Positions 22,000 to 33,240 of a stretch of 64,000 nucleotides of DNA are shown here, piece by piece. The DNA comes from Forficula auricularia (taxonomy: Eukaryota > Arthropoda > Insecta > Dermaptera > Forficulidae): positions 17,622,573 through 17,686,572 of the forward strand of contig JALMQS010000225.1 in NCBI GenBank assembly GCA_024734495.1. Direction: 5' to 3'. The translations under genes were made by a program, and so were the position numbers. The notes under the pieces were generated by a model that was not told where the DNA came from, did not search any database, and saw only the letters and a list, made by a program, of their open reading frames with translations. How positions within the stretch are numbered: the first letter of the stretch is position 1; the number at the start of each line of letters is the position of its first letter.

Positions 22000-23240
22000 A
22001 TGTTTCAGTTTAAACAAAGAATAAAATGACAAATGAATCGATTTATGAGAGAAATGTTTATAAATCCTACCCTATACATGTTTAATCAGTCTCTTGAATT
22101 ATATATGGTAATTATAATAAATGAAGAGTAAATTGCATTAAAATGTATTTGCGAATTTCTTGAAGGATTCTTTATCGAAACATTTCGGAGAATATTAACC
22201 GGCTGGATAATCTTATCAAGTAACGGGTTTCTTTCTATTTTCTTTTCTCGCTTTATTTGGTGTCTAGATCGACTCAAGGCAACATCTACCATTACTTGCT
22301 GTTAAACAAAAGGTAAGCAACCCTTAATATCTACCCCCTAAATTGTATTTAATATTTTTATCTACTCTAAATTTATAAAAAGTTTAAAAGATTATCTGAA
22401 ATGTGTGACATTTTTTCGGTTAATTGTAGATTTGACAAATCATAAAGATATTGTCATTCTTCTCTGAATTTATTGGTCTTTAATGGCCTTGTTTTATATT
22501 ATGAAAGAGAATTCCATTAAGAAAAACCTGATGGGAACTGAATATTGATATATTGACTTGTTAAAAAATTTAATTAATTAATTAGGAAATTTACATTCTT
22601 CAAATTTCAAGGAATATTTAGCACACTATTCAAATATATGGAATAATTTCGATACATTATTTTTAATTTATTTATATTATTTCACTAGAAATTTTTGATC
22701 ACCACTTGTTGACCATCTTTATTAATTCTATAAGAATTATTATTATTATTATTTTAAATTATTTTGATAATTATTCGAAAAAAATCGAACAAATTTCGTA
22801 CATAGAATAATGAAGTTTTTAAATTTTTTAAATTTTATATGGTTGACGAACAAGCACTGAGTGGTCTGAGCTGTTTCTCATAGGTAGATGGTTGACCCCC
22901 TCCAGATTAAATTTAAAAATATTTTATCTCTTAATCTAAATTTAACATTTTTCTGACAAAATTATAATTTATTAAAAAATGAGAGAGGGGAGGAGGACCT
23001 AAAACTAATGACCAACTCTAGTTATAAGTAATAATCATAGAAACACACGAAAGTCCGCCAGTGACAATATGAATGTATGGTAAAATAAAATGAATTAGTA
23101 ATGAAATTTGTTACTGAATGGTTTGAGATAGATAGTTGAAACTTGTTGGAAAGATTCTACTTAGTAGTAAGAATTTTATACACAATTTCTTTTCATTAGC
23201 TGCAATAGTAAAATAGCTTTCATATAAAAAGATTCCATTT
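22000..23240. other. No gene recognised
   Basis: AT-rich DNA without a repeat or exon I can name. Confidence 0.5.
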
Positions 23241-23410
23241 ATTCAGACTGAATTTTTCAATCGAAAACTCTGAACATCGCAAATAATTATTCTCTTGTTT
23301 TGGAAATATAAACATTTCGGCACTAGAACAAACTTTTCTATGATCTATTGTTCTTAATTGTTCATGAGCATTGGAATCTAGACAGATAAATGATTTTAAT
23401 ATATATATTT
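23240..23410 (+). repeat. Dispersed repeat copy (ACTAGAACAAAC family)
   Basis: A diverged copy with GGAAATATAAACATTTCGGC, ACTAGAACAAACTTT and a CAGACAGATA end. Confidence 0.5.
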
Positions 23411-23500
23411 TTATTTATATGGTCTTTAAAATTTGCAACAGTTACCCACATATTAAAGAGTATTTGATATATGAATGGAAGATACTCTCTAAATTATATT

Positions 23501-24087
23501 ACTTTACCATACAGGTTATGGTCAAGTATTGTAATCGTGCATGAAAAAAGTGTTTTTTTTCCTTCTTTTTTTTCGAAATATCTCAAAAACACGGCTGAAA
23601 CTATTTTGATTAAAAAAATTGAGCTAAACCATGGCATTTCGCTCTACAAAAAAGCTCTAATAAGTGAACATCGAAAAAATTATATTTTTCGAGATAATAA
23701 TTGTTTTGTCAAAATGTCTGTCAGTCTGGTTGTCCGTTATCTGTGCGTTACCAAATTGTTGTGGACGAGCTACCTCAAAAACTAGTGTGAATATCGAAAC
23801 CAAAATTCATATGTAGTTTTGAATCATTGAGATTAAGAGCTGATTAGATTTTGGTGCATATCGATCCAAAATTAAGGGGGCCGGAGGGAGGGGGGTAAAA
23901 ATGAAAAATCTAGACCGTTTAAGCAAACTCAACCAAATTTTGTATACATAATCAGTGGACCCACAGAAGTCTAAAAATGCAAAAACTAACCCCCTCCCCT
24001 ACATGATTATAAATAATTTTAGGGGCCAGGTTGTATGGTAAAGTCAAGTGGATGGCCACATCTGAACACGTCAGCTTATTTCTACAT
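23501..24087 (+). repeat. 700-bp repeat family, copy B
   Basis: Same start and end as copy A but with only one internal unit of about 115 bp, so it is shorter. Confidence 0.85.
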
Positions 24088-24249
24088 AAATTGCTGTATT
24101 GATAAAATATTGTATATTTTCATAGTAAATAGATAAGTACAAGTCAAAATCTGATTACAAGATTCTACTCAGACAAACAGACACAGAAACCAAGTTAAAT
24201 AAAAGCAGATAAAAATGAAAATTATTGAGTGGTGAATCTAATAGTGCAG

Positions 24250-24285
24250 CCACCTGAAGGGCTTCGCTCCACCAAGCATGCCTAG
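24250..24285. repeat. GC-rich motif ending in CTAG|T
   Basis: GGGCTTCGCTCCACC followed by AAGCATGCCTAG|T in AT-rich DNA. It is reminiscent of a Helitron 3' end, but no clear hairpin or 5' end was seen. Confidence 0.3.
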
Positions 24286-25073
24286 TGATGAAAATTACAT
24301 TTGTTTAAAATTAATGACCAAATGGCCTTCAAAATTATCAAATGAAAAATGTAACACAAGAGAGAAAAATATAAAAATAATTTAATAAATGGAATTCATT
24401 CGACTAGAAATGGAGATTATACATTAGCGTCGACAAACAAAAAAACAAGAGAACTTTCTCTTTTGAAATGAAATGGGTGAAGACCATTAATTAATTAATT
24501 AATATATCAAATTCTTCGCCTCTCGGCCGTCAATCTTTTCTGTCAAAAATAAATCAACCATTAAAACAAAAAAAACAAAATTGGTAAGAATATTTAAATA
24601 TTTTACGAAATAGTCTATTACCATATATAATTTTAATAGAGAAGAAAGAAAATCGGAATTTGTCGAAAAAATATCTAAATAAAAAAAAACAAAAAAAAAG
24701 AGGAAGAAGGAAAAGAATTACCAATCTTAGGCGGAAGACTAAGAGGACTTAGACTTTTAAATTTTAAACCAAGTCTTATAGAAAAAATGTGAGAATTTTT
24801 CAAGAAAATGCTGTGCACAAATTTTTGGGACGAACTGTTTGAGCTGGAAAGAAATTTAGCATAGAGGTACAGTTTATTATTATAAATATGTGTCAAATTA
24901 ATTAAGACCATTTGCTTAATTCGTATCCAATTAGACATTTCCTTCTTTTTTGCATTTTTAAACCTAAAGTTTTAAAGTTTTAAAGACTAAAATTTAATTA
25001 TTTCTTCGTTTTTTAAAATGAAAACATTTCAGCACAAAGACAACTTTTAGCTTTAACCTTTGTTATTGTGAAT

Positions 25074-25230
25074 CGAGGGGTGAACCGCGACCTAGAATTG
25101 TGTGCACCTACTTCCACTTCCACTTTCATTTCCAAGTAGAAGACAATAGATGATAATAAGATTATCTAATGAATTCCAAAGTAATTCCAAAGAAGGTGTA
25201 CACCTAATTCCAATCGGAGTTTACCCCTCG
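25074..25230. mobile_element. 157-bp MITE with 8-bp target duplication
   Basis: TTGTGAAT occurs on both sides (25066-25073, 25231-25238). The inverted ends are CGAGGGGTGAAC and GTTTACCCCTCG, continuing imperfectly to GTGTGCACCT/AGGTGTACAC (about 37 bp). The interior is short and non-coding. The 8-bp duplication suggests hAT-superfamily mobilisation, though the termini are not the usual CAG. Confidence 0.85.
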
Positions 25231-25339
25231 TTGTGAATATTGGAACCCATAGACAAAGAGAAGAAAACAATTTTGAAAATCAGTTTGCTCCATGTTTCAA
25301 AAAATGAAAGAAATAATTTAATTCATCGACAGTGAAGCT

Positions 25340-25490
25340 AAAAAAGCCTAAAATCCAAAGAATTCTTAAATTTGGAAATACAACCATTTTTGCAATAGAA
25401 CAAACTTTCTTCAACTTTTTGTTCTTGATCATGAGTATCTAAATCTAGAGGGAAAAATATAATGCATGATAATCATTTTTGAGACATTTC
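25340..25490 (+). repeat. Dispersed repeat copy (ACTAGAACAAAC family)
   Basis: TTTGGAAATACAACCATTTTTG, AATAGAACAAACTTT and TTTTTGTTCTTGATCATGAG match the family pattern. Confidence 0.5.
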
Positions 25491-26079
25491 TAAACAAACT
25501 AAGCAAAAATACTTCAAGTGCACTAAATACTTCTGCCCCTTCACTTAGCCCGATAAACGTTTCGAGGAATTGTTTGAGATAAATTAATATTTATTAAATC
25601 TTTACTATATATGTATATAGTAGCTATTGCTCCTTCTCTTTTTTCTTTTCCACTATGCATTTGAAAATTTTATTCTTTTCCAGAGGTGGTAAAAAAGCAA
25701 TTAAAAAATCGCTCAAGCATTATTACTTACTGTTCTATTTTGACTGTTAATTAAAATAATAACAATAAAAAAAGAACTATTACGCTTATAAACGAACAAT
25801 CGAATGACATAATAACTTGAAGTATTAATAAATTTAAAAGTACCTATAATACGAAATAAGAAACATATTATTCAATCTATCACATATAGAAAATTAAATT
25901 TAAAAAAATAAAGTCTAGTAAAGTATCTGAATCGATTTAGAAAGCGTAGCATCAGACATCATCAATCTCCTGGTCATATTTGTAACTCAAGTGGAAAATA
26001 TAATTAAGACTTCAAATAACGTGGTTATATAAGACAGCCTAAAAAATATCATTTTAAAATAAACATTCAGAAAATTTTC

Positions 26080-26290
26080 GATTTTTTCATCCGAAAATTT
26101 GAAGCTAAAAAGACCCAAAATCTAAACAGTACTTTATTTTGGAAATTCAAGTATTTTAGTCTTAGAACGAGCTGTCGACTATATTTCGTTCTTGAGTTAT
26201 CATGGGTATTGGAATCCAGACGGACAGAAAAAGAAAAATTTTCATTCTTGAAAATGTATTTTTTATACTTTATAAACAATTTTCTAAACA
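26080..26290 (+). repeat. Dispersed repeat copy (ACTAGAACAAAC family)
   Basis: Contains CCCAAAATCTAA, a diverged ATTCAAGTATTTTAGTCTTAG segment, TTCGTTCTTGAGTTATCATG and CCAGACGGACAG. It ends in CTAAACACG, shared with the copy near 33235. Confidence 0.5.
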
Positions 26291-26643
26291 CGAAAAGAAA
26301 AGAAATTAAGCTTTTCGAGTCAATTCACTGTTTCTATCCGTACGGCGACGAGTAATTAAACCAAAAGTAAATGAAAAATTATAAAAAATATACAATATCA
26401 ATATATATAATTGTAATTAAGAAACTTTAGTCGAGAGAGGGAACAAACCTTGAACTTATTTAAGCACACTTAGAGCAACCCCTTGAGATTTTTACTCTCA
26501 TGTATCTATACGAAACTTTAAAAAAAAACTCAAGTGCCACAATAAACTTAATATATTCAAGTAGATAGGTACATATCTATTTAAAATATATTTAGGATTA
26601 TAAAATAAAAAAAAGTTAATATATCATATAAGAGTATTTTTTA

Positions 26644-27339
26644 ACCGACTTCAAAAAAGGAGGAGCAGTTCTCTATCTCGACTGGATTTTTTTTTTGTGC
26701 CTATGTTACCTCATATCTCCGCCAATTGTGAACCAATTTTGAAATTTTTTGCATTGGGTCCAGTCTATCTTCGAATGGTCCCATTTTTTTTTTCAAAGGT
26801 ATTAGACCTTTTTTGATGAGGTTTGTTCAGGACTAACTTCTTTGTTTATGAGCCAATTTCGATGATTCTTTTTTTATTGGAAAGGGGGTATCTTGAGGGA
26901 TAGGTGCATATTAATTTGGTCAAGTTCTGATGATATGATCACTATTAATAACATCACTAAAAAGAGAAAAATAAAAATAATTTTTAAGAAAAAAATAAAA
27001 ACCGACTTCAAAAAATTAGATGCAACAAATAAAATACACTAAAAGGTATAAAATGGTTATTATCTTATTTAGTTACAACTAAACTACGAAATATTAACAT
27101 GAAATTACTTTTTTGAAGTCGGTGCCAAACATATACCTTTTATGAATCGCACTCGACGGATCTTACTTGAGTACGTTTGGTGGGTACGCTCGCTTATAGG
27201 TATAGTTTGTTTGACACCGACTTCGAAAAGTAATTTCATGTTAATATTTCGTAGTTTATTGTAACTAAATAAGATATTAATTATTTTAATACCTTTTAGT
27301 GTATTTTATTGGTTGTATTTAATTTTTTGTGAAGTCGGT
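26644..27339 (+). mobile_element. ACCGACTTC composite element, copy A
   Basis: Two joined parts. Bases 26644-27000 begin ACCGACTTCAAAAAAGGAG and include CATATCTCCGCCAATTGTGA. Bases 27001-27339 are a near-perfect foldback from ACCGACTTC to GAAGTCGGT with arms of about 130-150 bp. Three ACCGACTTC or inverted GAAGTCGGT borders organise it. Sequences beginning ACCGACTTCAAAAAAGGAGG are widespread non-autonomous repeats in insect genomes. No coding capacity. Confidence 0.75.
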
Positions 27340-28307
27340 TTTTCTTTTTCTTCAAAAATTATTTTTATTTAATTTCATGCTTGAACTCGGTGAATCTCAA
27401 AAATTAACAGAAAATTAAAGAATAGCTTCTCACACCTCAAAGAAATTAACCAAAATAATTCAATGAAGAATAGAACACAGAAGTGGAGAAAATTTGGGAG
27501 AGGACCAATCTTGCTTTAGAAGAAATATAGGAGCCCAAGAACTAATTCTCCCTCCCAAATTAATAAAAGAAAGGTCTGCTGTACCAGGAAAAGAGTCTGT
27601 TTCATAGATCTAGGTAAAGCATTCGATAAAGTTAATTGGAGGAAATTATGTTCACAATCTTAAAACAGGTGGGGGTTAAAATTTAGACAGAAATATGTGA
27701 ATTTTGTAATTTATAACAAAATCAAATGACAATAATAAATGTTGATGACAAACAATGAGAAACCAAAATAATGAAAGGAGTAAGACAAGAATGTGTTCTT
27801 TCGCCCAGGAATTTTCACTAATAAATAGAAGAAGCAATTAAATACTTCGATGATATCAAAGACACAGGAATTGAAATCCAAGAACTAAAAATTGCTGTGC
27901 TTAGATTTACTGATGACATTGTTTTTCTAGGAGGCGATGAAAACAAATTAGAGGATACTCACGGTACGCAATCAATCAAATATTAGTAGAGACGATCAAA
28001 ATGAAAATAAATAAGGAAGCAAGACTAAGGTTATTAGTTTGGCCAGAGAAAGAACAAAACGATACAGAAGTGAATAAAAATAAGCTTGAAAAAGAAGTTA
28101 AGGAATTTCGTTATCTGCTAAAAGTAAAAATCACACCGGTCAGAAGGAATCATATACACTTGTTTGACATTTTTGTAAGTGGACTACTAGTACGTAAAAT
28201 TATCTAAATAAAAAAATAAAATAAAAAAGAAATTCAATCTAGATTTGCGCAAGTTAAGATGAGGAGTTAATTTCTCTTCAGTTAAGTTAGAAAATAAAAA
28301 AGATGTT

Positions 28308-28591
28308 TAATAATAAAAAGTGGATAAAATTGCAGTGGGTAATGTGTCACAAGAAAATGAAATAACACAAAAATAGGTTTAAATTTCGATATATTTCGGA
28401 TTGTCAGCCTCATCATCAGTTTTCTCTGACTCCTGATGATGGGTTGATAACCCGAAATATATCGAAATCTTAACTTATTTTTGTTTTATTTCATTTTTTT
28501 GTGAAACCCACCTCGCAATTTTGCCCAATTTTTTATTATTATATAAAATGTTTCGCCTAGGCCTAGATCCAACATCTATCTTCTTAAAAGT
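28308..28591 (+). mobile_element. Hammerhead-bearing foldback inserted in RTE-like LINE, 284 bp
   Basis: A 13-bp direct repeat TAAAAAAGATGTT flanks it (28295-28307, 28592-28604). The arms are AATAATAAAAAGTGG...CTCATCATCAG and CTGATGATG...AATTTTTTATTATT. A tail of about 48 bp follows only the right arm. RTE coding motifs resume immediately after the right duplication. The right arm has an intact hammerhead; the left arm keeps CTGATGA and GAAA on the minus strand with a decayed stem II. Confidence 0.8.
28428..28470 (+). ncRNA. Hammerhead ribozyme, intact core
   Basis: Core CTGATGA at 28433-28439. Stem II is GGGTT/AACCC (28441-28445/28449-28453) with loop GAT. GAAA is at 28454-28457, palindromic stem III ATATAT at 28457-28462 and C at 28463. 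Stem I has two pairs at the core plus two after a small internal loop. The AUC cleavage triplet is allowed by the NUH rule. Confidence 0.72.
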
Positions 28592-29009
28592 TAAAAAAGA
28601 TGTTACTGAAGACATGTACGTATTGTCGTGAAACGCGGACGATTGGAAGATAGAAAGGAAAGAGTCTGAAAGCCTTCGAAATCTAATGCTATAGAAGAAT
28701 GTTAAAGAATAAAGAATTACAAATCCAGGAAGTTTTTGAAAAAATAGTGTGAAATAGAGAAGATTTGATGAAAAAAAGATCTCATATGCTAGGGCACACC
28801 TTGAGACACGCGGGATTGCTAATGGATATTTTGGAAAACAAAGTGGCAGAGAAAAGCGGATGGGAGACCTAGATTAGAGGATTTTCTTCAGATAATGAAA
28901 GATATGAGATTCAGGACTTTTCGGGATGTAAATGAGTCGGCATCGGATAGAGTGGAGTGGAGGTGGACGGTTTCGTCAAACCAGTCTTAGAGACTCGATT
29001 TTGGTGATG

Positions 29010-29820
29010 AAATAATAAGGAGTTATGCTTGTTCCTAAAGTTGCATTAATATTAGGTGAATTTTCGATTTTGATTCGATTTTATTCTTCGCTCAACTCGA
29101 GCTTAGAAATTTCTGAAACGTGGATCACTTTTAGCCCGAATAAGTGAGTGCCGGGTGTCCAGGGAAAATGCAGTCCCGGAACGTCTTGTTAGATATGAAA
29201 TTGGTTCCTGGTCTCTTTCGCCATCGGTGGATTGGCTTTGTTTGATTGCTCATCGCAGAGAAACATCATTTATTTCTTACAAGAGACAATTTGATATTTA
29301 AGACTCCGCTTTCATTGATGAGTCAAACATTGAGCGAGGAGGGATTTGTATTTCACAAATACAATAGAAATTATGAAATTACCCATTGGTTCGATAACAT
29401 GATTGGAATCTTTCCTTTTGATATTTTTTGAACTTTAAAATAAAGTGGTCACCAACATGACTAATTTCCATTATTGAATAAATAAATAAAATAACTTAAT
29501 ACTCAATCATGATACCTACATATATAAAAATTATTTACTATTTTCAATAAGTAAATTTGATGAGAATCCTTTGACAGGCGCAGTTAGGTCCCAATTGATT
29601 GTATAATACTTTTAAAATCTTCATAAATCCATTCTCATTTAACTCTATATTAAGAAGAAGAAAAAATTGAATCGCTCATTTCAAAAAAACCAAATAAGTC
29701 AAGATTTTTCCAAACATGCTTTTTTTTTGCAGTGAAAAACAAAGATTTAAGTATCTTTTTGGGTGTCTTTTTTTTGAAAAAAGATGGAAATTATTTCAAA
29801 AAATCAACCCAGTATATAAT
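29010..29820. other. No gene recognised
   Basis: Bases 29050-29430 are less AT-rich, with a 61-codon plus frame (29246-29431). It matches no family I know and has no convincing splice sites; probably a repeat remnant. Confidence 0.35.
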
Positions 29821-30015
29821 ATTAAATGAATTTAACTTTAAAGGACATCATAGATAATCTGTATAGAGAATAGAGGTCTTAAGGGTTTGGCTACTGGCCA
29901 GGCAAGCTTAGTTAGCGCTTGGGTTCGATTCCCTAAGGGGACGAACCTCTGATATGCAATGTAAAAATATTTCAACTAATATCTATGATGTCCTTTAAAG
30001 TTAAATTCATTTAAT
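29821..30015. mobile_element. 195-bp element: perfect 35-bp inverted repeats around a tRNA-like core
   Basis: Bases 29821-29855 (ATTAAATGAATTTAACTTTA...) and 29981-30015 are perfect reverse complements over 35 bp. Between them lies GGCTACTGGCCAGGC...CGCTTGGGTTCGATTCC, which has a Pol III B-box (GGTTCGATTCC) and a weak A-box-like region. No transposase and no obvious target duplication. Confidence 0.75.
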
Positions 30016-30339
30016 GCTTTTTTGTTAAAGGTAAACACATAATCTTAATAAAAACCATGCACGTTAGTACATTCCTTCCTCTTCAGACAACCGAAATCGT
30101 CATCGTCTATTGTTTAAACGACACAAGTCAAGTGACTTGGAGTTTGATTCCTGAAAAGTTCTGATTGTGTGACTTAGGTGGTTTTTAAAATGACCGAATC
30201 AATTAAGCAAAACCCTTCATACTTTTTTAATACAAAAATACAATTAAAACAAATAACTAAGTATCAATAATAAGAATGATGTTAAAGATGAGTAAATGAA
30301 AAATGGTTGTCACAACAGTTATTGTTAAATTAGGTACAA

Positions 30340-30410
30340 GCAGCAACAACTCGCCTCCGGCGGTCGTATTGCTTGCCGTGGGCTCTGCCCCCTGGACCCC
30401 CGAAGTGAGC
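30340..30410 (-). repeat. GC-rich repeat terminus (Helitron-like, unconfirmed)
   Basis: The minus strand reads GGGGGTCCAGGGGGCAGAGCC, then CGACCGCCGGAGGCGAG. The GCC/GGC hairpin and the 'GGGGTCCAGGGGGC' motif recall Helitron 3' regions and the C-rich part of the element at 12.9 kb, but there is no CTAG end. Confidence 0.35.
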
Positions 30411-31089
30411 GCATGCTTTTATTATAATAATAATTAATTATAAAATTATTTTTTAATTTTATAATGAACAGTTTTAAATTAAAAAATTTCATCTGGTTGG
30501 TATATGTGGGCTGGTCCAGTTCTAGAGCCCAAATGATGGAAATAAGAATGTAACAATCATTGAAAATTATAAATAAAAATTGAATCGGTGATTTCGAAAA
30601 GGGGCCATCTCCATTTTTTCAAATTTTTCAGGGGAAACAAAAAACTGTTAATCGCCCATGCATTCTTAGTTACGATAGCGTAGTATTTTTTTTATCTTAA
30701 TAAAGGATCATCTCTTGTACAAAATAATCTTTTTAATTATTTTAAAACAGATGAGGGCCTCCCCAAAATTTTTTTTCTAGAGGAGATGATCCTTTTTCAA
30801 AATTAATAAGCTTTATTACAGGCGAATCCACTTTTTTTTTTAAGAAACTTTATTTTGACAATGTAAATTAGTAAAAGACGTTAAAATGACAAATAAAAAG
30901 ATTTTTCAAATTCTTCAAGGTTTTCATCACCATTTGTTTTGGACCATTTATCGATTTCCTCCAGAAGTGTTATTTGATATTGTTTCTTGATATCTTCCAT
31001 CTTTTTAATGTTAATTGGGAGTTTTACGTGGTAATCAGGGTAAAGTTCTGGTGATGGTACTACTAAGGGACAAAAATATAAAAAACAAT

Positions 31090-31190
31090 TAACAGGAATA
31101 GCAGGGAATTGGACAAAAATTAAAAACAGAGTTTTTTATTGAATGCTATTCCTGTTAATTAATGCCTATTATGGATACGAGTGATTTACC
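31090..31190 (+). repeat. Deleted relative of the 18.7-kb foldback
   Basis: AGGAATAGCAGGGAATTGGAC matches that element's left end, and ATTATGGATACGAGTGATTTACCGTTA matches its one-sided right tail. The middle, including the ribozyme, is lost. Confidence 0.65.
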
Positions 31191-32457
31191 GTTATAAAAA
31201 AAATGATTTTGTGAAAAAAATGGAGATGACCCCTTTTCAAAATCACCGATTCAATTATAATAAAACGTCTTTTTAGGGTTCCATACAAAACAGAAAAATG
31301 TCATCGATATTTGAAATTTCCCATTTGCCATGGAACACATACTATACTTCCGACTTTTTCCCGTGTAAACAAAATTGTCATCAAAGGATATTCAAGTTGA
31401 CTTAAAATTTAAAATTTTCTTCTACTCTTGCGATCCTACATTAGGAGTTTATTGCACTTTGTGAAGATCCCATGGGCGCAGTCTCTAATGTTATCTACTT
31501 TAATGGAATTCTTAAAACTCTTAGGCTTTCTTGGTAGGTAATATCATTTTATATACTTTTAATGAAGAAAACTCTTAATAGATATTAAAAGCTGCACAAC
31601 TTTTAATTAACACAACTAATTTAGCTAAGGTTTACAAATGTAAATGTATTAACCATTACATTCCAGTTGGGTTAAATTCACACTATTCAAATGTGGAATC
31701 TCCCCTTCGAATTAGGTTAAAAGTTGAAAGCAGGGTCAGTTCTAGATATTTTTTAAATATAAGCGAATCATATTTTGTCTCCCCCCCCCAGCTTAATTAT
31801 ATAATCGTTCAGTATATTGTATTAGAGTAATGGATAATAGATTGGCGCCCCACTTTATTTGTCGCCTTCTGTGGGTAGTTCGCAAGATTCAAGATCCGGC
31901 CCAGATTGAGAGTGTATTTGAATCAACAGTCATTTAGTTTAGTAACTCTCTTTTCCAAGTACTATAAATGTAAACTTCCAGCCAACTTAAAAACAGTTGT
32001 ATGAAACGATTTTCTCGAAACTTTAACCGATTTTTCCCAGTGTGAGAAACTGAAATTAAAAAAAATATAAAAGATAATTAAATTAACACTTTCATCTTCT
32101 TAATATCATCTGGAGACGAAAAAGATTTATAGGTATCTATTCCATAAAAAAATGTGCTAAGAGATGTTTCACTTTTGCTTTTCTTAATGGATCATAAAAG
32201 AGAACAAATGTTTCAAAACACATTGTATGAGTGGGCAAGCCCTAAAAGAGCTATCATCTAAAGCGAAATGGCCATGAAGGTATCAAGTAAATTTAAAAAT
32301 ATTATCAAGCCATAGGCGACAGCTTGAAAATTAAACTGAGTAGAAAAGAAACGACAATGACAACCCATCGAAATGGAATTTCAATGAATTACCATTAAAG
32401 AACGTAATCTTTTTGCCTCTTTCTTCTTGAAAAATATAAAAATATGCAAAGAATATA

Positions 32458-32941
32458 GTAAATTGAAAGTTTTTGTGCCGAGAGTAGCAGAATTTTTATA
32501 TATTGAAGGAGACAATAAAAGAGTGTGTTCTTCTGCTGGAATTATACATTTTATTTATTTATAACGAGACTATAGTTGAGGGCTTTGCCCTCTTTCATCA
32601 GTCTATTACAATGGATTCACAGTAATTAATTTATGAATCTTTTTTCATAAATTAATTCCTGCGAATTAATTGTAATAGACTGATGAAGAGGGCAAAGCCC
32701 TCGAAACTAGTCTCGTTATAAATAAATAAATTTTTTAATTCCAGCAGAAGACACACTCTTTTATTGTCTATTACAATTGATTCGCAGGAATTAATTTATG
32801 AAAAAAGATTCATAAATTAATTACTGTGAATCAATTGTAATAGACTGATAAAGAGGGCAAAGCCCCTCTAAACTATAGTCTCGTTATAAATAAATAAAAT
32901 TTATAATTCCAGCAGAAGACACACTCTTTTATTGTCTCCTT
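32458..32941 (-). mobile_element. Hammerhead-bearing foldback with three ribozyme copies, 484 bp
   Basis: Flanked by CAAAGAATATA (32447-32457, 32942-32952). The one-sided tail (about 32458-32502) is on the left, so the element is oriented minus. The arms (32503-32660 and 32783-32941) are inverted copies ending GAAGGAGACAATAAAAGAG/CTCTTTTATTGTCTCCTTC. Between them is an extra direct copy with the intact ribozyme at 32670. The arm copies are damaged: the left one (minus, 32568-32606) has lost GA of GAAA; the right one (32846-32880) has CTGATAA and TAAA. The post-ribozyme sequence (GCAGAAGACACACTCTTTTA) resembles that of the PLE at 50.75 kb. Confidence 0.8.
32670..32721 (+). ncRNA. Hammerhead ribozyme, intact core
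   Basis: Core CTGATGA at 32680-32686. Stem II is GAGGGC/GCCCTC around AAA. GAAA is at 32703-32706, palindromic stem III ACTAGT at 32706-32711 and C at 32712. Stem I is GA/UC at the core, then UUGUAA (32670-32675) with UUAUAA (32716-32721) after a small internal loop. This closely resembles published PLE hammerheads in form. Confidence 0.82.
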
Positions 32942-33027
32942 CAAAGAATATAATGAGAAAATTGTTGGAAAAAATGAAAACTTTTTCAAGATACTGTATG
33001 CTTTCAGTAAATTTTGCAGGTAACAGG

Positions 33028-33240
33028 TGGAAAGAATTCAGAAGTTGCAGTCGTCAGCCCAAAATCTAATCAGTTCTTTATTCTGGAAATATAAATATTT
33101 TCCAATCAGAAGAACTTCCTTGGACCTTGTGTCCTCGAGCTATAGTAGGTTTCGGAATTTAGACACTCACACAGACAGAGAGCAAAAAACATTCCTGAAA
33201 ATGATTTTTTTAGCACATATCACGTTTTTCTAAACACGAT
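33028..33240 (+). repeat. Dispersed repeat copy (ACTAGAACAAAC family)
   Basis: CCCAAAATCTAATCAGTTC, TGGAAATATAAATATTTTCC and CTCACACAGACAGAGAG place it in the family. The 68-codon frame over it is not a gene. Confidence 0.5.

Larger units (their letters stand above)
27425..29005 (+). pseudogene. Degenerate RTE-like LINE, interrupted by a foldback element
   Basis: Scattered frames in family order: GENLGEDQSCFRRNIGAQEL, CFIDLGKAFDKVNW (RT motif A), MKGVRQECVLSP (motif B), RFTDDIVFLGGDE (motif C, with Thr where Ala is usual: FTDD), MKINKEARLR, then after the insertion ...LKAFE...CYRRMLK, HMLGHTLRHAGLLMD and SASDRVEWRW. Stops and frameshifts are numerous, so it is dead. Bases 28308-28591 are a later insertion. 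Confidence 0.85.
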
